Part shown: positions 1 through 7,148 of the stretch, piece after piece | Position numbering within the stretch: the first letter of the stretch is position 1 | Layout of the letters: the number at the start of each line of letters is the position of its first letter | Assembly (NCBI GenBank): GCA_015904045.1 | Contig: JABMDG010000039.1 | Span: 1 to 12,336 of the forward strand | Length of the DNA stretch: 12,336 nt | Origin: Nitrospira sp. | Lineage (GTDB): Bacteria > Nitrospirota > Nitrospiria > Nitrospirales > Nitrospiraceae | Direction of reading: 5' to 3' | Notes under the pieces: model-generated | What the model was told of the DNA's origin: nothing | The model's input: only the letters and a program-made list of their open reading frames with translations | Database searches by the model: none | Made by a program: the position numbers and the translations under genes

Positions 1-671
1 CGTGCGCAATTCTTCTCGGTCAGCAGCGCGCCGCCGTTAAAACAATCAATGAAAATCTTATAGCGGTCGGACTCGTACTTCACGAGGAAATGCCCAGGCA
101 TACCGATTCCCAATACCGGCAGGTTCAGGCGTTGCCCAATGAGCAGGTAGACCACGGACAGGCTGATCGGAATCCCGACCCGCCGGTCCATGACGCGGTT
201 GAGGTAACTATTGTCCGTTTCGTAGTAATTCTTGGTATTGCCTCTGAATCCTTGCTCGACGAACAAATAGCGGTTGAGCGCATTGACTGTTTCCTCTCCC
301 GACGACCGGAGACCGATGCGCGTCCGCACTTCGTGAGCCATGCGATCGAGTTGTGACCGGTACTGCCCCACATCGAGCCCAGGATACGCGTGCCGGGCAA
401 TCAAGAACGCCCCGGTTTCCAGGCTCATAGTCTGATCCGGCTGTGCCGCCAGTTCCACCAGCTCTTCTTCCAGCTTGCCCCAGCGGATTTCTTCCAGCAC
501 GGAGGCGATCCGGTCGGCCATCTCCGGCTGCTCGATCTCAGCTTCCTGCAGGAGGGGAACCGCCGGCGGTCCGATGGTGATCAGCTGTCCGCTGATCGTG
601 CGAACAATCCGGTCGTCCTCGTCGGAGAGCAAACGAATCAGCGCCCGGATCTGGCTTTCAGGAATAACCAT
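1..671 (-). CDS. SirB1-family transglutaminase-like protein, 3' end cut by window edge
   Basis: Reading the minus strand from the ATG at 671-669 gives 223 codons without a stop to the window edge, so the C-terminus is missing. Residues 1-75 are helical and HEAT-like. From about residue 85 the protein matches the SirB1/transglutaminase-like core 2 family: VGIPISLSVVY (165-175), LNLPVLGIGMPGHFLVKY (182-199) and FIDCFNGGALL (207-217), where family members usually read like R-GIPI-LS, LPV-GV-PGHF-V and F-DPF-GG. The biochemical role of this family is poorly defined; I do not see a convincing catalytic Cys-His-Asp triad and make no protease claim. It lies 13 bp after the ABC permease gene on the same strand and is probably the last known member of that operon. 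No clear Shine-Dalgarno sequence precedes the ATG, so translation may depend on coupling to the upstream gene. The family call is confident, the function is not. Confidence 0.88.
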   Translation of the reverse strand, partial: MVIPESQIRALIRLLSDEDDRIVRTISGQLITIGPPAVPLLQEAEIEQPEMADRIASVLEEIRWGKLEEELVELAAQPDQTMSLETGAFLIARHAYPGLDVGQYRSQLDRMAHEVRTRIGLRSSGEETVNALNRYLFVEQGFRGNTKNYYETDNSYLNRVMDRRVGIPISLSVVYLLIGQRLNLPVLGIGMPGHFLVKYESDRYKIFIDCFNGGALLTEKNCA

Positions 672-684
672 GGTCTACTGCGTA

Positions 685-1464
685 TCAGCCCATGGCCCGT
701 TGGAAGGCCTTCGCGCCACCGTATAAGCACAATGCGTCAAATACCAGCATCACCACCACCACCATCCCCACGTGCGGCAAGGCCTCGCTCCAGCCGGAGA
801 GGATCAGAGGCCGCACGGCGTCGATGGCCCAGGTCATGGGGTTGAACTTAGCGAGAAAGCTCATCCATCCCGGCATGGCCGTCAACGGCACGAGCGCGGA
901 GCTCAAAAAGATCATCGGTAAGGACAAGAAACCCAGCACGGAAAAGAAATCGCCGTGACTCTTAACAGAAAAGGCCATGGCCATGGAGATGGCGGTCAAC
1001 CCCACGCCGAACATCATTCCGATCAGGAGTATCGTCGCCACCCCGAGCAGGCCTGTCGCCGGATGGACGTCGAAGAGAAAAGCCACACCGAGGATGACGA
1101 GCACTTGCAACGATGTGATGGTCATGACGAACAGAAAGCGGCTGAGAATGACGGAGCTGCGGTGGATCGGCGTAGACATCAGCCGCTCCAAGAACCCGTT
1201 TTCCTTGTCGAACAGCAGGTCGACCCCGCCGGCCAAGCCGTTGTTGAGGACCGTCATGACGACGACCCCGGCCGCGAGGAAGCTGATGTAATTGGGTGCC
1301 TGTGTCACCTGGGTGTCTGCCGCCCGCTGAAACAGGTTGCCGAAGAAAATCAACCAAAACAGCATGGGCTGCACCAAGGTGAACAGCATGCTGAACTTCT
1401 CACGGCTCAGCCGCTTCACCCACCGCATGGTCAACGCGCCGATCTCTTGCCAATAATGATTCAC
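685..1464 (-). CDS. ABC-2 type transporter permease (DrrB-like)
   Basis: This 259-residue integral membrane protein has about six hydrophobic segments, near residues 25-46, 58-80, 104-130, 136-160, 170-192 and 230-251. KFNPMTWAIDAVR, before the last helix, is the conserved NP-T/Y-A-DA-R signature of the DrrB/ABC-2 family. It should form the membrane channel of an exporter together with the ATPase encoded just upstream; the substrate (drug, lipid or polysaccharide) cannot be read from the sequence. The start codon is GTG (1464-1462). It is supported by a strong Shine-Dalgarno sequence AAAGGAG, four bases before it, which overlaps the TAA stop of the ATPase gene. The two genes are 9 bp apart, which argues for coupled translation and a fixed pair. 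Confidence 0.93.
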   Translation of the reverse strand: MNHYWQEIGALTMRWVKRLSREKFSMLFTLVQPMLFWLIFFGNLFQRAADTQVTQAPNYISFLAAGVVVMTVLNNGLAGGVDLLFDKENGFLERLMSTPIHRSSVILSRFLFVMTITSLQVLVILGVAFLFDVHPATGLLGVATILLIGMMFGVGLTAISMAMAFSVKSHGDFFSVLGFLSLPMIFLSSALVPLTAMPGWMSFLAKFNPMTWAIDAVRPLILSGWSEALPHVGMVVVVMLVFDALCLYGGAKAFQRAMG

Positions 1465-1473
1465 AGAACTCCT

Positions 1474-2445
1474 TTAGAGGGACTCGGCTTCGGGAACCGA
1501 TTCGGTGATGGCCCGCCCCGTATGCGCGATGAAGACGTCGTCCAATCGGGGCCGGTTGTATTGAATGAACTCAATGCTGCACCCCAGCCGATTGGCCGAC
1601 TCTAAAATGGCGGGCAAGGCTTTCTCCGGTGATTCCACACGGATGTCGAGCCCTTTGTCCGTCGTTCGGACCGACGTGATCGCCGGCTGGTGTTTCAACG
1701 CGGCCTCCAACCCTGCCGTTCGATCCGTCTCCTTGAGCGTCAGCGACACGATGTCACCGCCGAGCGCGATTTTGAGTTCAGCCGGCGAGCCCAGCGTCTT
1801 GATTTTGCCGCCGTCGATGATGGCCAGCCGGTCGCACAGCTGGTCTGCTTCATCTAGGTAGTTGGTTGTCATGACCACCGTGAGACCGCGAGCCTTCAAC
1901 ATCCGGACGTACTCCCAGATCCTGAGCCGGCTCTGCACATCAAGGCCGAGGGTGGGCTCGTCAAGGAACAGAACTTTCGGGTTGGGCAGCAAGCCGCAGG
2001 CGATGTCGAGCTTGCGCTTCATACCGCCGGAGTAGGTTTTCGCCGGGCGATCCGCATGGGCATTCAAATCGACCAGCGTCAACAGTTCGTCGATACGTTT
2101 GGCGGCTTCTTCTTTGGACAGATGATAGAGCGCACCGAGCAACTCAAGATGTTCGCGGCCCGTAAGAAACCGGTCGATGGCCCGTTCCTGCGGCACATAG
2201 CCGATCAGCGTCCGCACCAGGTCCGCCTCGCGTACGGTGTCATGGCCGAAGACGGCGGCGCTGCCGGAGGTCGGGTGCAAGAGCGTAATGAGCGTGCGGA
2301 GGGTGGTGCTTTTCCCCGCGCCGTTGGGGCCCAGCAGGCCGAAAATCTCGCCTGAATAGACCTGAAACGAAATGTCATCGACGGCCTTGTGGTTCTCGTA
2401 GGATTTGCACAGCCGACTGACGTCAATGGCGATCGCGCGGTCCAT
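1474..2445 (-). CDS. ABC transporter ATP-binding protein (DrrA-like, daunorubicin resistance type)
   Basis: This is the cytoplasmic ATPase subunit of an ABC-2 exporter, 323 residues when started at the ATG at 2445-2443. Visible motifs are Walker A GPNGAGKST (39-47), Q-loop PQE (85-87), signature YSGGM (138-142), Walker B VLFLDEPT (158-165) and a switch region TTNYLDEAD in which Asn stands where classical ABC proteins have His. Residues from about 225 form the C-terminal extension typical of DrrA-like proteins. A longer reading from a TTG at 2454 is open, but the ATG overlaps the LON gene's stop as TAATG and has AAAGGA nine bases upstream, so I chose the ATG. The next gene is the DrrB-like permease. 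Export is inferred from the family; the cargo is unknown. Confidence 0.94.
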   Translation of the reverse strand: MDRAIAIDVSRLCKSYENHKAVDDISFQVYSGEIFGLLGPNGAGKSTTLRTLITLLHPTSGSAAVFGHDTVREADLVRTLIGYVPQERAIDRFLTGREHLELLGALYHLSKEEAAKRIDELLTLVDLNAHADRPAKTYSGGMKRKLDIACGLLPNPKVLFLDEPTLGLDVQSRLRIWEYVRMLKARGLTVVMTTNYLDEADQLCDRLAIIDGGKIKTLGSPAELKIALGGDIVSLTLKETDRTAGLEAALKHQPAITSVRTTDKGLDIRVESPEKALPAILESANRLGCSIEFIQYNRPRLDDVFIAHTGRAITESVPEAESL

Positions 2446-3134
2446 TACTCCCAATCCTTTGTGCGGTGCGGGTCGAACAGCATAAATTGGATCAGATCGT
2501 TCAGCCGGCCGGCCCGCTGGCGCAACCCGTCTGCTTCCAGCAAGAATTGTTTTTCCAACGGCGTGCAGTCCAGATAGGTGGAAAGGGTATTCACGAGGAC
2601 CTCGTCGCTGACATCGTCACGGAAAAACCCCTGCCAGGCGGTGCTGTCCTCCCTCGCTTGCAAGTACCGTCCGAGCAGCTCGACGAGTGCGCGCCGAACG
2701 TCCGCCGGCAGCCTTTCTTCCTCGAGCCGTGGTGTGAGGTGAATGGTCGCTTCGCGATAGGGTTTCTCAAAATGCTCTTCCTGAATCTCGCAGCGCTCGA
2801 GCCCCTGGAGCAGAATATTCGAACGGCCGTCCGGCAAAGGCTGCACGCTCATGATCCGTCCGACGCAGAGCGTTGAGTAGATTGCCGGATTGCCGTAGTA
2901 GTCCGTTTCCCATCCTTCCTTGAGTAAGGCCATGGCGATATGGCGGCTTCCATTCGAGGCGTCGGCGACCATCGAGCGGTAGCGCGGCTCGAAAATATGG
3001 AGCGGCAAATACGTCTTTGGAAAAAAGACGACATTGGGCAACGGGAATACCGGAAGGCGACTCGGGATCGCGACCGGCTCGATTCGCTCGACCGGTGTGC
3101 GGCCGGGAGGTTCGCGCTCATGATGAGTCTGCAT
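2445..3134 (-). CDS. LON substrate-binding domain protein (stand-alone Lon N-terminal domain)
   Basis: The 229-residue product carries the N-terminal substrate-recognition domain of Lon protease without the AAA+ or peptidase parts. Key stretches are LPVFPLPNVVFFP (27-39), LHIFEPRY (45-52), a central beta-rich region with the GRIMSVQPLPDGRSNILLQG type of strand, and a helical C-terminal half. Stand-alone proteins of this family occur widely and their role is not settled; protein quality control is a guess. It is the first gene of the LON-ATPase-permease-SirB1 operon and overlaps the ATPase start by one base (TAATG). The ATG at 3134-3132 has no good Shine-Dalgarno sequence and sits only five bases after a plausible -10 element, so translation from a leaderless transcript is likely. 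Confidence 0.92.
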   Translation of the reverse strand: MQTHHEREPPGRTPVERIEPVAIPSRLPVFPLPNVVFFPKTYLPLHIFEPRYRSMVADASNGSRHIAMALLKEGWETDYYGNPAIYSTLCVGRIMSVQPLPDGRSNILLQGLERCEIQEEHFEKPYREATIHLTPRLEEERLPADVRRALVELLGRYLQAREDSTAWQGFFRDDVSDEVLVNTLSTYLDCTPLEKQFLLEADGLRQRAGRLNDLIQFMLFDPHRTKDWE

Positions 3135-3139
3135 GACTC

Positions 3140-3169
3140 ACGATAGCCGAGACGTGTGAAAATTGTCAA
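3140..3169 (-). promoter_or_regulatory. Sigma70-like promoter of the LON/ABC/SirB1 operon
   Basis: On the minus strand a perfect -35 TTGACA (3169-3164), an 18-base spacer and a -10 TATCGT (3145-3140, four of six consensus bases) lie directly upstream of the LON gene. The -10 ends five bases before the ATG at 3134, so transcription would begin at or very near the A of the start codon. Confidence 0.6.
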
Positions 3170-3231
3170 CGCTCATTCCAGCATGCGAGCCGGCGGAATG
3201 GATGCGAAAAGACCGCTCCAGCACAGGCGAT

Positions 3232-3261
3232 TTGTGTGATCTTTGATTCCCGTGCTATAAC
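3232..3261 (+). promoter_or_regulatory. Possible sigma70-like promoter for the lipocalin-like gene
   Basis: TTGTGT (3232-3237), an 18-base spacer and TATAAC (3256-3261, five of six consensus bases) form a plausible plus-strand promoter. It would give a leader of about 230 bases containing all four hairpins at 3315-3418. The -35 is weak, so this is a candidate only. Confidence 0.35.
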
Positions 3262-3314
3262 CCACATTATTCATGAACGCTTCTACTGCAACCGCCGACA
3301 CGCCGCTGCGACGA

Positions 3315-3418
3315 GCCGACATGCGGCTTTGTGGCATGCCGGCGGGCGGGCTCGCCCCTCGCGACCTCGACGTACTATTTCAAGTACGCCTCGGTCTCTC
3401 GGGGGCTTCACGCACCCG
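3315..3418 (+). repeat. Cluster of four consecutive hairpins (REP-like element or structured leader)
   Basis: Four stem-loops follow each other. GCCGACATGC (3315-3324) pairs with GCATGCCGGC (3334-3343), 9 of 10 bases. GGGCG (3344-3348) pairs with CGCCC (3353-3357) around a four-base loop. CGTACT (3371-3376) pairs with AGTACG (3383-3388), with a GACC/GGTC outer stem (3363-3366 and 3393-3396). CGGGGGC (3400-3406) pairs with GCACCCG (3412-3418), 6 of 7. The gene-free stretch 3135-3496 holds this cluster, the two candidate promoters and a small open frame (3273-3497) that I do not annotate as a gene. A dispersed palindromic repeat is the likeliest explanation; an RNA leader for the downstream gene is the alternative. 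Confidence 0.55.
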
Positions 3419-3496
3419 TCTCGCCTGGCGTCTCGTCGGTTTCGTCACGAATCGCCATGAATCATGTGGGATGAGCGTCGAACGAGGCGATGCCTG

Positions 3497-4669
3497 ATGT
3501 TGGTCAGCCCTGTTCAAATCCTCCCATTCGCTCCAGGCGTGTGCCGCAGCCTGCACGCCATTATGGTGTGTGCTGCCTGGATGGTCTGTGCCCCTTCGAT
3601 GGCGGTCTGTGAAGCGGTTTCGCCCTCGTCATTTGAACAGGCAGGAGCCGGCTATCGGTACGAGTTCCCGAGGGACCATGGGTCGCATCCATCGTATCGG
3701 ACGGAATGGTGGTACTACACGGGCCATCTTCAGACAACAACCGGCCGGCTCTTCGGCTTTGAGCTGACGTTCTTCCGCCGAGCGATTCCTCCCGAGGACG
3801 TCAAAACGCAGCCGTCACAGTGGTCGGTCGGCCACCTGTATCTCGCCCATTTCGCTGTCACGGATGTCGCAGGCAGGCGGTTCCATTTTTCCGAAAAGCT
3901 CAGCCGGGCCGGGTTGGGCAAAGCCGGCGCGGAGGAGGCTCGGCTTCACGCCTGGATCGACGATTGGCGCGCGGACGCACAGGCCGCTCCGAACGGGGCG
4001 CATAGCCTGTTTGCGCGCGACAGCACGGCGACGCTCGATCTGACGCTTCAGCCGGCCAAACCCTTGGTCATCCATGGCCGAGACGGCATCAGCCGAAAAG
4101 GAGCGGGGGAGGGCAACGCGACCCATTACTATTCGTTCACGCGTCTGGCGACCTCCGGCAGCGTCACGATCGGTACCGATCGTTTCGAGGTCACCGGCAC
4201 CAGTTGGATGGACCATGAATTCGGCTCGACCGATCTCGGCCCGGATTTGGCCGGATGGGACTGGTTCAGTTTCCAATTGGACGATCGCAGCGAGCTGATG
4301 CTGTATCGCCTTCGCCGAAAGGATGGGTCGTCCGATCTTGAATCCAGCGGCACCGTCGTGTTGCCGGATGGAAAGTCTCGGCATCTCTCAATCTCGGATA
4401 TCCAGATCAAGTCCACCGACACATGGACCAGCCAAGAGAGCAAGGCCGTGTATCCCAGTGCGTGGCGGATTACGGTACCCTCCCTGGACCTTACCCTGGA
4501 GGTCATGCCGTTGCTCGCGGATCAAGAGCTTCGCACCTCGCGCAGCACGCAGGTGACCTATTGGGAGGGAGCTGTTTCCCTCTCTGGCGTCAAGCAAGGT
4601 CGGCCTGTCAAAGGCCAGGGGTATGTGGAGTTGACCGGCTATGCGGAGCGGATCATGCAGAAGATGTAA
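3497..4669 (+). CDS. Secreted lipocalin-like protein of the AttH/CrtC family
   Basis: The 390-residue product matches the AttH/CrtC (carotenoid 1,2-hydratase-like, lipocalin-like domain) family. Signature stretches are TEWWYYTGHL (69-78), GFELTFFRR, GTSWMDHEFGS (234-244) and GWDWFSFQL (253-261), spread over two beta-rich halves. The first ~40 residues are hydrophobic and resemble a signal sequence, so it probably acts outside the cytoplasm. Family members are often next to LolCDE-like ABC genes and suspected of binding lipid-like molecules; this copy stands alone. A carotenoid hydratase role would be over-reading because no carotenoid gene is nearby. I chose the ATG at 3497, preceded by ACGAGG nine bases upstream; a frame from the ATG at 3464 adds 11 charged residues that suit a signal peptide poorly. 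It converges on the Sel1 gene with 11 bp between stops and no clear terminator. Confidence 0.87.
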   Translation: MLVSPVQILPFAPGVCRSLHAIMVCAAWMVCAPSMAVCEAVSPSSFEQAGAGYRYEFPRDHGSHPSYRTEWWYYTGHLQTTTGRLFGFELTFFRRAIPPEDVKTQPSQWSVGHLYLAHFAVTDVAGRRFHFSEKLSRAGLGKAGAEEARLHAWIDDWRADAQAAPNGAHSLFARDSTATLDLTLQPAKPLVIHGRDGISRKGAGEGNATHYYSFTRLATSGSVTIGTDRFEVTGTSWMDHEFGSTDLGPDLAGWDWFSFQLDDRSELMLYRLRRKDGSSDLESSGTVVLPDGKSRHLSISDIQIKSTDTWTSQESKAVYPSAWRITVPSLDLTLEVMPLLADQELRTSRSTQVTYWEGAVSLSGVKQGRPVKGQGYVELTGYAERIMQKM

Positions 4670-4680
4670 GGGCGAGCGGG

Positions 4681-6024
4681 TTATTGGGGAAAGGAATGGA
4701 ATGCGTCTGTTCCGTCTCCTTGTTTATTTCCGTCGGCTGACCCCGAGCTCGCGTCGCGCTTCTTAAGCTCCGCGAGTGCTTCAGGGGTTCCTATTGCCTG
4801 AAGCGCATTCCCAGCCAACATCGACAGATACGTTCCTTTCTGGTCCATCGCTTTGGCCAGAGCCGGAATCGCCGGGGCCGCTTTGGGTCCCATCTCCGAC
4901 AGGACCTCCGCCGCGGCTTCACGAATGGTCCGTCGTGAATCGCTGAGCGCGCCGGCAAGAGCGAGAACGACGTTGTGGGAGTCGAATCGCCCCAAGAACC
5001 GTACGGCCCATGGCCGCATGGAATCGTCGCCCTCTTTCAGCTGCGAGATCATAAATGCCTCGACCTCAGGCGAGCGGTTCCCGATACAGGCGATGGATGA
5101 CAGAAAATGGTGTTTCACCGAAGGGGTGATGGCCGGGTTACGAAACATGCGTATAAGTTGCGGAGTCAGGCTTGCCGCCGCCGGCCCCCGTTCGCACAGC
5201 ACTCCTGCGAGAAAGTCCGTATGCTTGAGCGGCGTCGCTCGGAACGCATCGGCAATCGCCGGCAGTGCGGAATCTCCCATGAGAATCAAGGCCACCTTGA
5301 TCTCGTCTCGTTTCTTGTGATCGGCGGTGTCCAATTCAGCGATCAACTGCTGCGCACTCTTGGCCGGCAGGTGCGAGTGATTGACCGGGTGCGCAGTCAG
5401 CCAGGCTTGCACGCGCTGTTTCGCCTCGTCCCGCTGGGCGGCCGTCATCCGGTAGGCCGGGATATATTCCTGGGGATTGCACCGTGACGGAGCGAGCAAC
5501 TGCGCGATGCCGCACCAGGTATAGGCCTGAACAATATCTTGTGGGACACCCTGGCCATTCAAGTGCCGGTCGGCCAGTTTCACCTGGGCGGTGACATGGC
5601 CCTGCTCAGAGGCCAGCGTCAACCATTTGATGGCTTCCGCCTTATGGACCACTTTTCTCGCCTTCGCTTTTGCCTTCGCTCTTCCCTTCTCCTTCCCGCT
5701 TCCTTTCGGTTCCGGGAGACCTTCCTCGTTCATCATTGCGAAGAGGTATTGAGCCTCCGCAAGTCCGGATTCCGCCGCCGGCTTGACCCATTTGAGGGCT
5801 TCCCCGCTGTCCTGATTAACGCCCTTCCCACTGTAATGCATGAAGCCGATGTAATACTGGGCTTTGGGGTCGCCCGCTTCTGCGAGCGGATGCAATTCCT
5901 GATAGGCGGCCTGATAGTCGGCTTTTTGAAAGGCCGCGACGCCGGATTCGAAAGAGGCGTCTGCAATCGAAGGAATCGAGCCGAGTATGAGTCCGAGGAC
6001 GAGAATGACAAATTTCATGAACAT
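4681..6024 (-). CDS. Secreted Sel1-repeat and HEAT-repeat protein
   Basis: The 447-residue protein starts with a signal peptide (hydrophobic core about residues 5-19, likely cleavage after the ADA at 21-23). Next come two Sel1-type TPR repeats (about 30-105, with AQYYIGFMHYSGKGV and AQYLFAMMNEEG), a basic linker at 107-128 with ten Lys/Arg in 22 residues, and a third Sel1 repeat (about 129-165, ending HLNGQGVPQD). From about 222 to 427 there are HEAT-like helical repeats such as IREAAAEVLSEMGPKAAPAIPALAKAM. Both repeat types are protein-protein interaction scaffolds, so a periplasmic or envelope adaptor is the natural inference; no enzyme motif is visible. The first ATG is chosen because AGGGGG lies five bases upstream; a second ATG two codons later would also give a normal signal peptide. 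The preceding gene on this strand is the TauE/SafE permease, 103 bp upstream. Confidence 0.88.
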   Translation of the reverse strand: MFMKFVILVLGLILGSIPSIADASFESGVAAFQKADYQAAYQELHPLAEAGDPKAQYYIGFMHYSGKGVNQDSGEALKWVKPAAESGLAEAQYLFAMMNEEGLPEPKGSGKEKGRAKAKAKARKVVHKAEAIKWLTLASEQGHVTAQVKLADRHLNGQGVPQDIVQAYTWCGIAQLLAPSRCNPQEYIPAYRMTAAQRDEAKQRVQAWLTAHPVNHSHLPAKSAQQLIAELDTADHKKRDEIKVALILMGDSALPAIADAFRATPLKHTDFLAGVLCERGPAAASLTPQLIRMFRNPAITPSVKHHFLSSIACIGNRSPEVEAFMISQLKEGDDSMRPWAVRFLGRFDSHNVVLALAGALSDSRRTIREAAAEVLSEMGPKAAPAIPALAKAMDQKGTYLSMLAGNALQAIGTPEALAELKKRDASSGSADGNKQGDGTDAFHSFPQ

Positions 6025-6075
6025 GGGTGCCCCCTGCCGGCGGTGAGTCGCTAATGAGGACAGAATATCGAACCG

Positions 6076-6103
6076 ATTATGAAGGATTGCTTCTGAGAGG
6101 CAA
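6076..6103 (-). promoter_or_regulatory. Possible promoter of the Sel1/HEAT gene
   Basis: On the minus strand TTGCCT (6103-6098), a 16-base spacer and CATAAT (6081-6076, five of six consensus bases) lie about 50 bases upstream of the gene. The -35 matches only in TTG, so this is tentative; read-through from the TauE/SafE gene is the alternative. Confidence 0.3.
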
Positions 6104-6127
6104 GAGAATTCTGCGAATAATGGTTGA

Positions 6128-6901
6128 TCATAATAGACCCGCGATCAGCCCACCTCCAACCACTATCAACAGCGCAGAGACAACCAACTGGACAGACCGA
6201 AGCGTGACCTTCTTCAGCATCTTCGCTCCGACGTAAGCCCCAGCGAAAGCAGACAAACTCGCACCGATGACCAGCCGCGATGCAATGGCCTCGCCATGGG
6301 CCGAGATATCCGCGCCGTAGACGGCTATGCGGGAGAGATCGACCATGACGGCGAGCATGACCCCCGTGGCGACGAACACCTCTTTCTCAAGCCCGGCCTT
6401 AATCAAGAACATGCTGCGAAAGGCGCCTTGATGTCCTGACAATCCGCCGAAGAATCCGCTGATGAGGCCGCCGAGCGAGAGCCATCGGCGATCGAGTGCG
6501 ATCTTGGCGAAGGTGGGAGAAAGTTCCAAGATCACGAAGGACATGATGAGGACCCCGATCACGAGCTTGAGAGCCGACACCTGCCGAGCGCTCCCCAATG
6601 CGTGATATTCATACACCGGTTTGAGCTCGCCAAGGTACGCGAGTAAGGCCGCTCCCGCAAAGGCCGCTGCGATTGCAGGTAACCCGAACTTCAGCAGCAC
6701 AGAGCGATCGGCCTTTCGTCCGAGCAATCCAATTTTGAAGAGGTTGTTGGCGAGATGGACCATGGCCGTCATCGCGATGGAGATCTCCAGTGGGAAGAAA
6801 AGGGCGACCACCGGCATCAGGAGCGTGCCCAGTCCGAATCCGGAGAATAGCGTCAGGCCCGAAGCCAGCAACGCCGCGACACAGACGACGAACAGTTCCA
6901 C
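6128..6901 (-). CDS. TauE/SafE-family membrane permease (sulfite exporter-like)
   Basis: The 257-residue polytopic membrane protein shows about eight hydrophobic segments and the two-fold pattern of the TauE/SafE family: GFGLGTLLMP (21-30) in the first half and GFFGGLSGHQGAFRS (149-163) in the second. Family members move sulfite, sulfonates or other small organic anions across the inner membrane; the substrate here cannot be assigned. The frame is open back to 7078, but the first 59 residues of that reading are proline- and arginine-rich and unlike the family. The GTG at 6901 has GGGAGAGGA just upstream and an extended -10 promoter at 6929-6937, so it is the likely start. It is followed on the same strand by the Sel1/HEAT gene. 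Confidence 0.87.
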   Translation of the reverse strand: MELFVVCVAALLASGLTLFSGFGLGTLLMPVVALFFPLEISIAMTAMVHLANNLFKIGLLGRKADRSVLLKFGLPAIAAAFAGAALLAYLGELKPVYEYHALGSARQVSALKLVIGVLIMSFVILELSPTFAKIALDRRWLSLGGLISGFFGGLSGHQGAFRSMFLIKAGLEKEVFVATGVMLAVMVDLSRIAVYGADISAHGEAIASRLVIGASLSAFAGAYVGAKMLKKVTLRSVQLVVSALLIVVGGGLIAGLL

Positions 6902-6928
6902 GGTTCCTCTCCCGAAGGACAAGCGAGC

Positions 6929-6937
6929 ATCATAGCA
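6929..6937 (-). promoter_or_regulatory. Extended -10 promoter element for the TauE/SafE gene
   Basis: The minus strand reads TGCTATGAT from 6937 to 6929: a TGn extension followed by TATGAT, five of six -10 consensus bases. No good -35 is seen, which is tolerated for extended -10 promoters. Transcription would start about 20 bases before the GTG at 6901, which also argues against the longer upstream reading. Confidence 0.5.
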
Positions 6938-7148
6938 AATGTTGCCCGGTCCGGAACTCCTCCTGTGGACTTCGGACAGCATAGGAGCGAACGAAGCATC
7001 GGTCATGTGCCGGGGCGGCGGTTGTCTTGGAAGGTGAGAGCCTGGTGATATGACATCAAAGGGGAGTTTGCGCTCCAACGGCGACCAATGGTCAAATTGC
7101 TTTCATCGAAAGGTGGCATGCAATTCTTCCAATAGTGGGGGACCTGGC

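Noticed and set aside
955..1605. Plus-strand open frame of 216 codons across the permease and ATPase genes
   Set aside because: It spans two genes on the other strand that carry clear family motifs; the His/Gln/Glu-rich product has no recognisable domain.
3273..3497. 74-codon open frame as a protein-coding gene
   Set aside because: It runs through four hairpins, has no Shine-Dalgarno sequence and no recognisable fold; kept only as a possible upstream ORF in the findings.
3815..4384. Minus-strand open frame inside the lipocalin-like gene
   Set aside because: Antisense shadow of a gene with conserved AttH/CrtC motifs, with no start signals of its own.
4667..4683. Terminator between the lipocalin-like and Sel1/HEAT genes
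   Set aside because: The 11-bp gap contains no inverted repeat or T-run.
7095..7125. AATTGC / GCAATT inverted repeat upstream of the antitoxin as an autoregulatory operator
   Set aside because: Only six bases per arm with a 19-base spacer and no promoter nearby that I can support; chance is a good explanation.
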